Shown piece by piece: positions 24,101-36,432 of a DNA stretch of 64,000 nt. The translations under genes were made by a program, and so were the position numbers. Source of the DNA: Ramazzottius varieornatus (taxonomy: Eukaryota; Tardigrada; Eutardigrada; Parachela; Ramazzottiidae). The notes under the pieces were generated by a model. It was given only the letters and a program-made list of their open reading frames with translations, was not told the DNA's origin and did not search any database. The DNA lies in NCBI GenBank assembly GCA_001949185.1, contig BDGG01000006.1:1423657-1487656 (forward strand), written 5' to 3'. Each line of letters begins with the position of its first letter. Position 1 is the stretch's first letter.

Positions 24101-26351
24101 TTGGTGACCGTCTGACACACACGCAAAGAAAGAGTAATAATCGCTTTCACCCGCAATCCGCGTGATGACGCTTTCCCAGAAGAATATAATTAATGTATGC
24201 AGGTTCCTTTCACTGAAAACCGGTTTTTCTCAGCGGAGACACGTGTCGGCACAGACACATTTCCAAAGTCCTATATTCCAAAAGTCCTTCATTGCTGAAA
24301 CAGCAGACCTGCAAATTGGAAGAAGGTATGTCAGTAATATCGCGTCATATATTTGGAAGTTAAATAGTGTGAGTAATTTTTGTTTGACCCAACATCAATC
24401 TGACACTGTTCGTCATGTTGGAACGACAGTTATTGACGATTTTCTACAGATTCTACGCATTTATTTTTGCAGGACAGATTTGAGAATCAAAGTTTCAACC
24501 ATAGAGCCATTCTTCTACCTGTTCTAGCACAAGTTTTGGTGTCCTCGTATATTCCGTGACCGAAATCCAGCAGTCGGTTTTCACAACGGTATCAATTTCA
24601 CTCAGGCATTGGAATAGTTCTCAGGTCAATGAAATCAATGGACGGAAAAGCTCAAATCTCGCTGAACAGCTTGGAAAACGGTGAGAGAAACTATGAAACA
24701 GTGGATATGGTTATAATGCGGTGGAAGGTAGCAGCGATGGCTGGCGCCAATCGGTCTAGCACGACAACTCCGCCCACCATGGCTCAGGTGCTACGGCTGT
24801 ACGGTCTATGCAGACAAAAGGTTTAGCTCGACAGGTGTGCGTGTGTATCTCTGTCTCTAACGTTCTTCGCTTCTGTCTTTGCACTTCTCGATGCAGGTTG
24901 GCTCGTTTCGGTTTTGTGGTGGAAAGTGCCAATAAAGAGCTACTGTAGTAAAAGCTCGTCTAGCTAGCAATAGCAGGAGATGAACTAAATCTGGCCAGGT
25001 TTATGTGCCAGCGTTGGCTGCGTGAGAGCGCGCTGCTTCCATCGAAGACGCTCCGGGCGCTTCCAGAGACAACACACATAACACGCTTCACCAAGACAGT
25101 TATCAATTGCGGCCAGAACACATATCGCCATCGTCACTGGCTTTTTTGATTTGATAGCACTTGAACCTGCGTTCTACTCGAAAAATTCATCAAGCGACAA
25201 GTCTCATTTTCTTTCCGACGATCAACGCGGCTCTGAGCAGTCTTCGCCGCGGACCAACGCTCCCGACACACGAATACCGATGACGAGGGTTTTGCAGCTT
25301 GATCTTTCCATTGCGCAGATTGATCTTTTTTAATTTCATGATCCGGGTGACAAAATGGCAAACAAACTGGGCAATTTGCCCCTTTAGCATTTCACCCCGG
25401 CAACGACTTCGAAGCCGTGCAAGAAACTCTTCGCGTTGGTATTTGGAACGCCACCGGCAGTACACTACCTATCATTTGGACTATAGATATGACTTTGATC
25501 GTATCTAGTACTATCTACCATGTCTCGTAACCTTTGAAAAATCACCAGAAGAGTCTGAAGAGACTTGAGAGTTTTATCCCGTCAGCACTGAACAGTGGGC
25601 AGTGGCATGTGTGAGGCAACAGGTTTTCGTGACATTTGAATTCAGATAAAACGAACAAGATAACCAGCGCACACACGCACCACACACACAACAAGGATGT
25701 ACCCGTAATCTAAATTGGCGGACAATAACAGTACAAAGAGAGCTTGAGAGGATATGATTATATTGCACTACCTTCAAGTTCTTTTTTGACAAGCAGGTTG
25801 ATAAGCGAAGTTTGCACCTTTTCAGATGTGTTATTTTCACACGGATATGGAGGCTGTTATTTTTGAAAGCGATAGGCAAATACCCGCCGTAAACAGCGGA
25901 TACACTTCCAACAAGAAAGCGTTCCCTTCTGTCTAACAAGGCGGCTTTGCTTGACGAGATACAGTAGGAAGCACGGGTGAAGAACAGAAGAAAGCGCAGC
26001 CATGCGAGCAATTGACGAACGAGCGATAAATATAATTGCTGTTATTGTCTAGCCTTCTTTGCCCTTCCACCCAAGCTCCGAGCTCGCACCTGCGTACCCA
26101 ACAACCAACAAACACACACTTTATCATCATGTTCACAGCCACTTATCAATACCTCAACCATATCAACTATCGCTTGCCGACAAATTACAAAACAATGCCT
26201 TATGAATTATTCATCTTTTCCGTGTACAGCAAAATCCTGCCGGCTGTGCACGGTAAGATCTGATGACCGAAAATTCAACTTCATCGAGGTGAGATTTCTT
26301 TTTCAAACAAAAGTTCTCCTCTGCTGCCGTAAAGTTTTCTGTTTTGGGGTA

Positions 26352-26449
26352 TCGACAAGACTGTTTTACCGAGTGGCGCACGTTCCCGGTGTCAGTGGGG
26401 CATAGCGTGCGCCACTGGCGAAAATGATCTTGTCGAGATGTTTGCCTGG
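26352..26449. repeat. GTGCGCCACTT palindrome family, intergenic copy
   Basis: ATCGACAAGACTGTTTTACCGAGTGGCGCACG faces GCGTGCGCCACTGGCGAAAATGATCTTGTCGA; the arms are complementary with few mismatches around an 18-nt loop. The left arm is given here only through its positions 26351-26382 and the right through 26405-26437. Confidence 0.7.
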
Positions 26450-28657
26450 ACTGCCCGAATCGATTCGACAAGAAAAGGAAAAACTTATGATTTCTGTCCG
26501 TCTAATTGAGAGTATGGGCGTGGCTCTAGGTTTTGATTATTATTCTGCAACGGTGGACGCTTTTATCAAAAGGATATCGATGTCGAATATGTGGAACGGG
26601 AAGTGTAGTGGCAGCTTGACATGACGAAGGCTCTATTGTTCTAGGTGGTCAGCGTTAAACAAATGTTTTCATTTCCAGCACTTGTTTCTGAGCGGCCATC
26701 AAACACCTGATTCAATAGTCAACATTATGCTCCCCAATTGGAGTGCTCCGCTAGAACAAACGCCTCTCTTCTCCCCTTGCAAATCTCACAGTGCCACACC
26801 ACTTTTCCCTGCTTAACTTTCCCCTCACTGATTGCACAATAGCCTCCACGGGCTTGCGCCACTTCTTCCTGTAAATGCTGGAGAAAGAGAAGAAGCCTGC
26901 CTTCCATCGTTCGACACTTGGCATAATCCAAAGTTGTCAAACCGCTTAGGGCTATTCTTCTTGACCACAAGTATATTATGCTCAAGCCTCCATATGGCAC
27001 TCTTCAAGTTAATTTCCCCTAAAAGCCAGCTTGAGCGTTTATTTGTCTTAGGATGGGAAATTATACGACAGAGTACTCGTACTAAAGTTGAAAAATGTTG
27101 GAAGGAAGAAAAGGCCACCCAGTACGAGTGAAGATGAACAGATAACGATGATGATGGCCGGCAGTCAAATGGCACCCATCGATCGAACACAACCTTCTCT
27201 TACCTGGACGGACCACCAGTGGCTTGCCGTGGTACACAAAGGGGTGCTACTGCTGCTGACGATTGTTTCGGCACTCTAACTAATTACACCTTCTGCACTG
27301 CTAGCCTTCCACCTCTGTCATTTTCGGCTCAAGTGTGCAAAGTATTTACAATGGCAAATTAAGATTCCACAGCTCTCAAGGAATGGCGAGATGGTCATCT
27401 CCCAAAGAATGACCATCTGCCACCCAACTATGTACGCAAATTATCTTCCACTGAAGAAGCCGGTAGTAAGTTTTCGCTCGAAAACTAACGTATCACCATT
27501 TTTACGATTGTTGTTACCATCCGGATAAAGTTGTTGGCTAGAACGGTAAATCATGTCACATTCCGAACCAGTTTCAAATGAGATCATATTGACATTTTTC
27601 CACATAATATCAGATATGCGCCGATTTTCTTGAAACAGTCCAAAAAAGCTAAAGTAATCAGTGTGCGATAGAGGACGATTTACCTGTTTGGTGTGAGTGG
27701 ATGAGGATTGTATCCGTGAGAATCCAATGTAGTTGTCCATGTACCGATCAGCGATAACAAAGAAGCGAACCGCTCTTCAGAAGACGGGACAAACAATCAG
27801 ACTATGTCTGTAATATCAAAACAGAAGGAAAATATGAATAAGTCAATCTTAATAGGGGGGTATGCTTGACTGACGTTCAGTGAATATGGCATTCAGGACA
27901 GGAAGCCCAGGTTGGCTATTGACCAGCAATGATCATCTATCTATCCGTTCTGCCCGTACCTGGGGTCAGAGAATGATGAGCTGGAGGAGAGTATTCAACA
28001 AGTGGGCATACAGAGTACATTCCAAGAGTCATCCATCAAACATGTCGGATAGTGTATGGAGAGAGTGGCACGCCACTCCTTCTTCAATATGGTAATCGAG
28101 CCGTTATGCTCACTTGCAGAAGCTGTCTTGCTTAGCTGCGCCAGGTAAGACAATCTCCTTGATATAATTGCTAAATTCCTCAACACTGAAGAGATGGTGT
28201 GCTGAGGTAATGCGAGACGCAACGGCATCGAATGTCGGCTTTGGGCATCATGAGACTCCAAAAGTCAATTGATCATAACCACGTCAAGCTTGGGGGAGAA
28301 AAGAGGAGAGGGGACAAGAAAGACAAGGCGCGGATGAGTGATGGATATGATCTGAACGATGGCTCCAATGACTATTAAGTGCAGGCAGGAGTAAGGAAAT
28401 CGTAGGGAAATCGTATACTGTACATGGGCGAAACTATCTTTCGTGACTATGGTACATCGATCCACCAAGAATCTAACTGTTGCTTCTGCTTCGTCTCTTT
28501 GAGAGCACATTGTGCTGTGAGCGATCAGCTGTACGCCCACCGGCTATTTTGCATGCAAAGAGGGAGCCTCTGCGCTGCAGGACCTCGCTCACTTTTAACC
28601 GATTTCTAACAGTGCGCACCGTAGCCAAGTAAAAGCAGGAAAGTTTGGAACAGCAAC

Positions 28658-28799
28658 AAGTTTGGAACAGGCGGAAAAGACGACAAACTGAGCAGTCAAC
28701 CGCAGAAAATTGTCAAAAAGTGCATTGGTGTGAATTGCAGACGGACGTACGTACGAACTTCCGTTCCGCTGTGTCGGAAGTGCCTGTTCCAAACTTCCC
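28658..28799. repeat. Inverted-repeat element with GTTTGGAACAGGC ends
   Basis: AAGTTTGGAACAGGC on the left is matched by GCCTGTTCCAAACTT on the right. The inside contains CAACCGCAGAAAATTGTC, the same word as in the TA-bounded elements elsewhere in the window. Confidence 0.6.
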
Positions 28800-29228
28800 C
28801 TTCGAGTGTGTACGAAAACTTGAAGTATTCTTTCGACAAAATCTAGGGGAATCAACTCTCGAGCTCGAGCCGGGTCATCATAGCAAGCACGCTCGACCCC
28901 TGGATCAATCAGAAGATCTTTTTGAGTCCTGGCTTCTTAGCTCATCCTCCTTCTCCATGTTCGGTCTGGCCGTTCAGAAAACAGAAAGAATGCTTTACTT
29001 TTCCAGCTCATTGGAGGGAGCAGCAAGCTCGCTGGTCGTTGCCACGGGAAGACGATGAAGCGATCAAAGAGCGTGTTGAGTTCCCGCTAAACTGGATCGA
29101 TCCCAGAAATGGAGACTGTGTGGCAAAAACTGCGATATTGATTTATGCGGGATTGACTTATAAGTTACGACAGCTAATACTCTATTTGTAAATTTCGTTG
29201 TACTAGTATCTCCATCTTCGGCTTAGAA

Positions 29229-30109
29229 ATGGGTCTCGCTGTTAAAGGTCTATTCTGGCTGGGTCCCTTTGGTCTTCTGCAGTGCGTTAGCGTTTGGGGA
29301 CAAGGGTTGCAGTGTTACGATTGTGATGGACAAACCATGGGGATACCCACCGACGATTGTTGGACTAATTTCAATGCATCTACCCGCGTGCGCATAACCG
29401 AAGCTACTGACCCGACCAAGTGCCTGGTCTGCTACACCGAAATCATCGACGTAATGATCAACGCAACTACACGCAGTAAGGATTCGTGCATGCTGCCGCC
29501 ATCGCGGCCACCGTTTTGTACCACTATCGTGGCTGTGGAACTCTTTCCAGCCATGTGCTTGGTCCTGCATGCCCGCATCTTCTTCATGACCGCGTTTCTG
29601 CTACTGCAACCCCCTTTTCCTTTACAGATGAACGAGTATTGAAACGAAGATGCCTCACTGAGATGGCCGACAAGGATGATTTTGATAAGCTGCCTAATAA
29701 GAATGCGTGCGGAGTTTTCATGCCGATAAAGAAGCTTGATGCAGCCTACAGCAAAGACGGAGATTTCCAGCAGACTGAACGATGTTATTGCATGAGCAAC
29801 AAATGCAACACGTGGCAAGTGAAAGATCGGCGAACTGGTATAGTCCAGCAGGAAAAGTCGGCCTTCAGCACCGATAATGCTGGAAACACTGCAAACTCCG
29901 ACGACCCCGAAAAGCCTGCTAGTGAAACACCTGGCAATGCCACGGGGACTGACTCGGGAGGTCTTAGTGGAATTTCTTCTGCATCTTCTGTCAAATTTGG
30001 ACATGCCGGTATGGGCGAGCCCAGTTTCTACAGGTTCCTGTGGCCATCCGTCTTGGTTGTAATGGTACATGTGGTGCGCAGTTTGCTTTGTCCCGCTGAT
30101 ACGTCATGA
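29229..30109 (+). CDS. Ly6/uPAR-domain (three-finger fold) surface protein, probably GPI-anchored
   Basis: Two exons (29229-29475, 29628-30109) join in frame to 242 aa. A signal peptide covers about residues 1-27 (LFWLGPFGLLQCVSVWGQ). The LU cysteine pattern follows: LQCYDC at the start, spaced cysteines at DDCW and KCLVCY, then RRCL, NACGVF and the terminal CYCMSNKCN motif. A low-complexity Ser/Gly/Thr stalk leads to a C-terminal hydrophobic stretch (FLWPSVLVVMVHVV), as expected for a GPI-attachment signal. Members of this family modulate channels, receptors or septate junctions at the cell surface; the partner here is unknown. Two Asn-glycosylation sites (NAS, NAT) are present in the first exon. 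The fold assignment is firm, orthology is not. Confidence 0.82.
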
Positions 30110-30354
30110 GCTACAGTTCAGAAGCATTGTAATGATTCCGCTAACCTAGCTTTCTTCCAAACATTTTGTCATTGTTCAGAGTATGTCGATTGTCCCTATA
30201 CAGGTATAGGTGTTGTGATAGTTGTGCAAACTTTTAATGGGCTAATATCTGGCACCGGAGGATTTCGAAAACATTATGCATATCGCCGGGTACAAGGATT
30301 GTTATTCGGGATAGTGGCGGTCTGACCAGAAAACTTGAGGTAGAAAATAGGCTT

Positions 30355-31116
30355 TCAGAATTCAAAAGGGCGGACACTGCTGTAGGTGTAGGCCGGTATT
30401 CGGACACTGTTGGCATGAGCCGGTGGAGGTCGGTTCATATAAATCTGCGATGAATAGCTTAAAGCTGAGGACCTGATCTTTGTACACATGATGGCTGCAG
30501 CGATGCAGACCGGAATTAAGCAGGCCGTCTGGAATATTCCGAGGAGGATCAGGACCGGGCTGCGTATCTCGTGGCCTGCTGTGAGCAGCACGAAGATGGT
30601 GATGACACAACCAAGTATCATCATAATAAATAGAAAGATGTTGGCTGTCATAGCTGTGTTCCTCAGCCACGAGCTCGGCCCACGGACGGAGAACTTTGCA
30701 CAACATAACCCCAGAATGGCAGTCAGGATGTAAAAGAATCCGGCCACGAAGCCGCTGGCGTACGTTGTTCCTCCCCAGATGGTCGCTATAAACAACATTG
30801 AAAATACTGAAAAATCTGCAGAAAACAGGCATGAGTACTTCCGCCAGTACATCAGGCCACTTGACTATGCTGGAGCAAAACAACATTGTCTGAATGACTG
30901 ACGACAGCACACTTGGAAAAAAAATGCAATTGTTTGTTGATTTCTTTACCGTCTATCCCACATACCAGGGCTGTGAACATGAACAGTGTGCCGACATCTT
31001 GCGCACTTACTGAAAATTGCTTGCAGGATGGTGGTGATTCCATAGAAGAGCTGGATGCTGGAAAGGCCGATCAATGCTCCCCTTCTTCTTGCTTCCTCGA
31101 TTTCCGATGGATACAT
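30355..31116 (-). CDS. Four-helix (tetraspan) membrane protein, family uncertain
   Basis: Two exons (31116-31011 and 30815-30355) join in frame to 188 aa, starting MYPSEIEEARRRGALIG. Four hydrophobic helices are evident: one spanning the intron (LSSIQLFYGITTILQAIF onward), GFVAGFFYILTAILGLC, IFLFIMMILGCVITIFVLL and LLGIFQTACLIPVCIAAAI. Both ends are predicted cytosolic, with a short Tyr/Pro-rich tail (YTYSSVRPFEF). The arrangement resembles MS4A/CD20-like or related invertebrate tetraspan proteins, but no signature cysteines of true tetraspanins (CCG) or claudins are present. Function is not assignable. Confidence 0.7.
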
Positions 31117-31635
31117 CCTGCTCACAGAAAGCGCAAAGGGGGAAATCCTTCATTCAGAATTATCACTTTACGCACGTTTGCTTCCGGGTTGTGTTTTCCC
31201 TCGCTACTCTAGCTCATGTCTGCTGTGGCATCGCCAAACTTTGGAATTCTTACACAGCTGATGTTATTTCACAGAAATGTTCATGGATATGACAGGCAGC
31301 TGCTAAATAACTGTCTTCGGCCCAGCTCGACTTATGTGGAGTACTCAACCGCAGACAAGCAGTGTGTTACACTGGGAACACAAAAAATAATCAGTTGACG
31401 TTCGAGCTAAAAATACCACAAACTAGTACTGTATAGCCCACGCCGGTGGCCTTGAATACTTGACGTGACCTAATACTATGTTAGTACTCGGCGGTTTTCC
31501 TTCTTTCCATCTTCATTGTTCCATCGATCGAGTAAAATCTCAAGAGAACCGTAGCGATTGCTAACTTAGGAAAAAATTAGACCCAGCTATTCAAGACTCC
31601 AGGAAGGAATTTGTAGGGGACTGAAGAGCGAATTC
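31117..31635. other. Intergenic spacer between tetraspan and arylsulfatase genes
   Basis: About 520 bp without a supported exon; it must contain the arylsulfatase 3' UTR and the tetraspan promoter, but no motif stands out. Confidence 0.45.
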
Positions 31636-34461
31636 TCATGTTGAATCACCCCATGGAGCGAGTAGACCACCATAATGCTTTGGATTGCTTCTTTCGTCAA
31701 TTAGTACATTTCCCGGTGGCGAGGCGCTGCTGTTGTAGAAGTTCACTTTGTCCATCATCAGCTTTATAATTTCCGGATGCTCCAGGGCGATATTAATTCG
31801 CTCGCACGGATCCACCACGACGTCGAAAAGACAGGGCATTATGTCCGGCAGGCACAACGTCATCTTCGTAGCGTTACAGTGTAGTCTTCCTGGCGCGTCG
31901 GTCAGCAGGGAAGTATTCAGTCCTCCACTTGGTTCGTACCTGGAAAACCCTCAGCCCTTGAAACGCTTACAATTTGACGGTGGAAAGCCGCATCAACCTT
32001 ACCAGTCATCGGCGGTCTGGCCGTCATTGTTGACGTAAAGTCCAGAGATGATTTTGTATTGGTTCCATCGCAGGGCGTACTCGCCGTATATCGGGTCTGC
32101 CTGGATCAGCAGCTCGGTGCGGGGGGACGGTAAGTCCTCCGACAAGGAAGTCCAGAGATTCTGACCATCGAGTTTGTCGGATGAGTTGGCGGCTCCACCG
32201 GCAAGATAAAGTAGCGTGGGTAGGAGGTCAGTGATGTGATACAGCTCGGTGGACACTCGACGCGGCTTCTGTATTAGTTGGCTCCAGACAAACGCCGTAA
32301 CTCGAACACCTCCTTCAAACCTATTAAGCTCGAACTGTCACCCTTCGAACCATAGGAGCCACGCTTTTGCGATGGGGTCGCAAGTTTCGGATTAGACATA
32401 CTGTGTCATCTTGGCTCCACGTAATGGCCAGTTGTTAGCGTATGTGATCAAGGTTTCACGGAGGAACGATTGCTCCTCGCCTCCGCCGCCGTTGTCCGAA
32501 AGGAAAACAATGACAGTATTGTTCAGCTCCTCTCTTTGCTCCAGTGCTTGAACAACTTTGCCCACTGAATCATCCAGCGCTGACACCATGCCTATTGGTC
32601 CAACAGACATTGAGGGTCTCTGATTTCGGAGTTTCGTTTCACTCGAAAGCGATGTACCTGCGTATTTCCGCCGCCCCATGTGCGAGATATTGGGAAACCG
32701 CTCCACGTATTCTTGGGGAACGTCCAAGTTCGAAGAGCCACTGGAGGCATGTGGCGCATTGTGGGACAAGTACACGAAGAGCGGCTGAATGAGAGAATTA
32801 GTCCTCTATGGAAAACTAACACCTGTTGTGCACCAACCTGAACGAAATTGTGATGGGCGATACGTTGAACTGCAACATCAGTCAAGACATGCGTGATATA
32901 TTGACCGGTCAAATTTCTCGCCGGTTCGGTATCGTTCCACAAATCCAGGCCATGAAAGTCATCGTTCCCTGTCTTCTGTACAAAATCCGTTCACTCGAAT
33001 ATGAGCCGGCACCTCAGTCCATTCGTTAGATTTCTTACCGTGAATGTGTGATTGAAATGGTGGAGGGAAGGCCCATGACATCCGAAAAAGGAGTCGAAGC
33101 CACGGCTGGCTACAAAAAAGACGCAATCGCCATGGATTAATTATTGATGTCTTGCACCAGACGGTAAAAAGGTGTACACGTACGACGAGAAATTATGGGA
33201 CCGTAAAAATTACGGGACAGCTGGAAAGGACGGCAAAGTGGGAATTCAACCGCAGAGAAGCATCGAAAAGTGTGTTGGTGTCAAGGAGGCGCGTACGTAC
33301 GTGCATCCGTACCGCCGGGCCGAAAAGGTCTGGTCCATAATTTTTACTGTCCTATAAATCTCTCGTCGTACGTGTGCGTTTGCCGACGTACTAGGTAACA
33401 TCTTGGTTTGGTAGTATCCCAGATGCCACTGCAAACACAATAACATAGTGAGCTGCCAAGTCAATGAAAACTGAATTTTATCGGATTCGAGCTTGGTTGG
33501 TCAATATTGTTACCTTCCCGAATAAATGTGTACTATAGCCCAGTTCTTTCAAATATTGCGGGAGAATCTTTTCGGACACTGGCAGTCCGCGGGGTTCTCC
33601 GTTTCGAATGACGTCGTGCTGCAGACCTGAAGCAATAAACAAAGGTTTGGGTGTTTCCCCTCGATACAAATCCTGTGCACGTGTACAATCGAAACCGCCG
33701 ACGCCTATTAGGCCCATATACAGTCACGCTCACAGGTTAACGCCACCCCACGCTACATGATGGTGTTGGAATCGTCGGTATCAGACGACGGGATGACAAG
33801 ATACAGGCAACCGAATGAAGACCACGGGGTGGCGTTAACCTATGAGCGTGACTGTACGTACCGTATCGGATGGGATATCTTGCAGTCATCAAGGCGGACC
33901 TGCAATGTCAGAAAGTCTCGCTTTATGATTCGCGCTGACGAGCCTGAAGCTAGTTCGGGTCGGAGTGACCCGTCTCTCATCTTGCGACGAATTCGAAAGG
34001 ATGTACACTTACCGGGATGGCGTACATGCGGATTGCGCGTAGAAGCTGTTGAGGATGACGCCTTCATGGGCCAAACGGTCAATGTTGGGAGTGGAGATCT
34101 GCGAATATCCATGGAAGCTGACATCATTCCAGCCCTACTTCGACAAAATAAGTTAGCTCTTCACCAACCAGACTAATACTAATTTTTCCCCGTTCAACTG
34201 TAAGATCGCAAGATATACCAAATCATCAACAGATATAATAACGATATTGGGTTTTGTCGATCGTGGGCCCGTAGTCTCCCCTCCAACGGTTTTGCCAAAG
34301 ACAGCTGGAAGGTTCCTCTCGTAGACTGACGCTACCAATACTAAAGCATAGTACAGCAAAAGGCCGGCGGCAGCCAGTAGAATGGCTAATGACAGCAAGG
34401 AGATGATTAAGCAGAGAAAATACAGACCCCATTTCCACGGACTCCTCAGTGCCTGCTCCAT
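31636..34461 (-). CDS. Arylsulfatase B-like sulfatase with N-terminal membrane anchor
   Basis: Eleven exons join in frame to 571 aa: 34461-34219, 34134-34013, 33899-33862, 33626-33514, 33428-33392, 33109-33039, 32975-32823, 32784-32658, 32591-32402, 32320-32003, 31939-31636. Visible motifs: metal-binding DD in [14 protein letters not shown], the formylglycine site ACTPSR (C-x-P-S-R, split by an intron after the Arg codon start), GKWHLGYY, FLSDNGG and the ARSB-type NNWPLRGAK. The enzyme would hydrolyse sulfate esters, in ARSB from N-acetylgalactosamine 4-sulfate of glycosaminoglycans, in lysosomes or at a membrane surface. Residues about 11-45 form one long hydrophobic stretch, so a signal anchor is likely rather than a cleaved signal. 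Two introns contain small inverted-repeat elements. A broken paralogue lies immediately upstream in the same orientation. Confidence 0.9.
33175..33375. repeat. TA-bounded inverted-repeat element in arylsulfatase intron 5
   Basis: TACACGTACGACGAGAAATT on the left is matched by TCTCTCGTCGTACGTGTG on the right, with inner arms GACCGTAAAAATTACGGG. It is a short relative of the 453-bp element in papilin intron 27. Confidence 0.7.
33721..33854. repeat. TA-flanked MITE (134 bp) in arylsulfatase intron 3
   Basis: CAGTCACGCTCACAGGTTAA at the left and, inverted, CAGTCACGCTCATAGGTTAA at the right continue into CGCCACCCC, giving terminal repeats of about 29 bp with one mismatch. TA sits on both sides, the Tc1/mariner-type target duplication. 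Confidence 0.85.
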
Positions 34462-34684
34462 TTCTCAAGAAACACTTTTCACCAACTGCATCAAATATAC
34501 CGCACTGTGTCATCCATGGAACTTCCTTGTGCTGCAGCTTCGTCTTCATCGATTATTTCGGCCACCGAGTGTAAACCTTATCATTTTTATTGCATCATCA
34601 ATACCTCACTTACGGCGTAGCCGCCAGAAAAGCTCACAGGGGAAGAAAAACATAAGGCTGGTGGATATTGGTACAGTAGCAAAT

Positions 34685-36240
34685 TTAGTCCTGCCAGAGA
34701 GCCAAAAAACCGTCGTCATATACACCGGCCGGATTAGCTTTGTCGTCGATTTGTAGGTGCCGGAATGGAATAGCGCTGCTGCTGAAGTAGGAGATCCTTT
34801 CCATCATGCGCAGTACGATATCGGGATGCTCTGTTGCATTATTATTCCTTTCACATGGGTCCTTCACGACGTTGAAGAATCACGGCGCCACGTTTGGCTC
34901 ACAAGATGTAATAATCGAGTCTGCGCAGTAAAGCCTTCCCGGGACATCGGTGAGCAATGATGTCTTCAGTCCCCTGCTCAGTCCGTACCGACCAACCTGA
35001 GATCAAAGTAAGAGATATCCAGTCTTTCCAACCAGAAGACGGATTGTTCCGCTTTCCCGTAAAGCCCACAGACAACTTTGTACTGGTTCCGTCGAAGGGC
35101 GTGCTCGTCGCTCTTGCTCTTCCCGCCCGCCAGATGAACAATGGTCGGTAGAAAGTCGGTGACGTGATACAGTTCGGTGGAGACCCGACCGGCTTGACGC
35201 AGTAACGAACTCCCTACAAGCGCAGCTACCCTCACGCCGCCTTGGAATCTGGCCCAAAAGAAAATGCAGTAAGATCATAGAACCACAGATGACGGAACAC
35301 TGCTTACGGTGTAGCCATTGCTCCACGTAGTGGCCAGTTGTTACCGTAGTTTGATCGGTCGAGGTTAAAAATTGAGCCTCCTTCACCAGCTCCACCGTTA
35401 TCTGACAGGAAGACCAACACTGTCTTGTCCAAGACACGCCTTTGTTCGAGAGGTTGTACAGCAGTGCCGAAAGCATCGTTCAGCGCCCAAAGTGCTAGCT
35501 GCACCTGAGAAGTCGACGTAGAAAACAGACCATTCGCGGCATTTCTCCACGGTCACAAGTAGCCAAGGTTTATCTATCGGAAGGTATGTGAGAACGGCGA
35601 TAAGCGGTACCTGCGTCATGCCGGCAACCCCAATGTGCGATATCAGGGAAGCGGTTGATACTTTTTTATGGAGGTTGCTGGTTTCCGCGGCCACTGGAGG
35701 CATGACGTGCGATATGAGACAGATGGAGGAAAAAGCGCTGCTGACACAATGCTTGATACTTTCTTGAGCCAGCCCGTCAATGTTGGGTGTAGAGATGTCC
35801 GAGTGTCCATGAAAGCTGACATCGTTCCGGCCCTGCAATTACATGCTGAAAATTCCTCCATATTTTTCCCTTAAGATCAGAACATGGTCAGAACATTACA
35901 GACTGACGAGATCATCTGCCATGGTGATGACGATGTTGGGTCTTGAGGAAGAGCGTGACGGACTAACAAGGCGCTCTTCGTCCGACCAGGCCGATGGACC
36001 CGGAAGACTTCTGGAGGAGACGGACCATACGAGTACTGCAGAGGAGTGAAACAGAAGTGCGGCATTGATCAGGAAAGCTCTCAACAGCACAAGACCGAGT
36101 CCAAAGGAGGTAAGGTAGAACAGCACGTGAACGGGAATTTTATCCCATCTCAAACAACCCAAACCGCAAGTAGAAGCCCCATGTACTGTCATGCAGCGAC
36201 GCTGTACCAGACCAAAAGACAAGCCAGAAAACGTGATCAT
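34685..36240 (-). pseudogene. Broken tandem copy of the arylsulfatase B-like gene
   Basis: The parts match the intact neighbour exon by exon: membrane-anchor exon ending NIVITMADDL (36240-about 35897), an exon-2-like start NDVSFHGHSDISTPNID (from about 35834), an exon-8-like piece, an exon-9-like piece with [12 protein letters not shown] and NNWPLRGAM (about 35504-35310), an exon-10-like piece [15 protein letters not shown] (about 35250-34990) and a last exon with DPCERNNNATEHPDIV. Defects seen: exon 2 runs within about 30 bp into exon 8, so the formylglycine motif C-x-P-S-R and GKWHLG are missing; the exon-8 part is frame-broken or meets TAA; exon 10 lacks an internal segment of roughly 40 codons; the last exon has an in-frame TGA where the intact copy has Cys. 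It cannot encode an active sulfatase. Confidence 0.85.
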
Positions 36241-36432
36241 GCCGTATCTTTATGGTTCAAATAATCTCATCTTCTGAACACAGACTTTGAAAGTTGAATG
36301 GAGACCGTGCCGTAGCAACTCCACTGATATATGCGATTATTTAACGAACTGTACGTCAAATGAAAAAATACCAAATAAAAAAGATAAAACCCGGAAACCA
36401 AACATCTGTAAAAAATATGGAAACGTTTCGGA

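Larger units (their letters stand above)
24101..29228. other. Gene-poor intergenic region
   Basis: No exon is supported in 5.1 kb upstream of both the BMP gene (-) and the Ly6-like gene (+). Contents seen: a GTGCGCCACTT palindrome (26352-26449), an inverted-repeat element (28658-28799) and short CA-rich runs near 25670. Regulatory DNA for the divergent developmental genes could lie here but nothing specific is recognisable. Confidence 0.5.

Noticed and set aside
29432..30070. 212-codon minus-strand frame opposite the Ly6-like gene
   Set aside because: It is the antisense shadow of the Ly6 exons, whose cysteine pattern and splice sites are clear on the plus strand.
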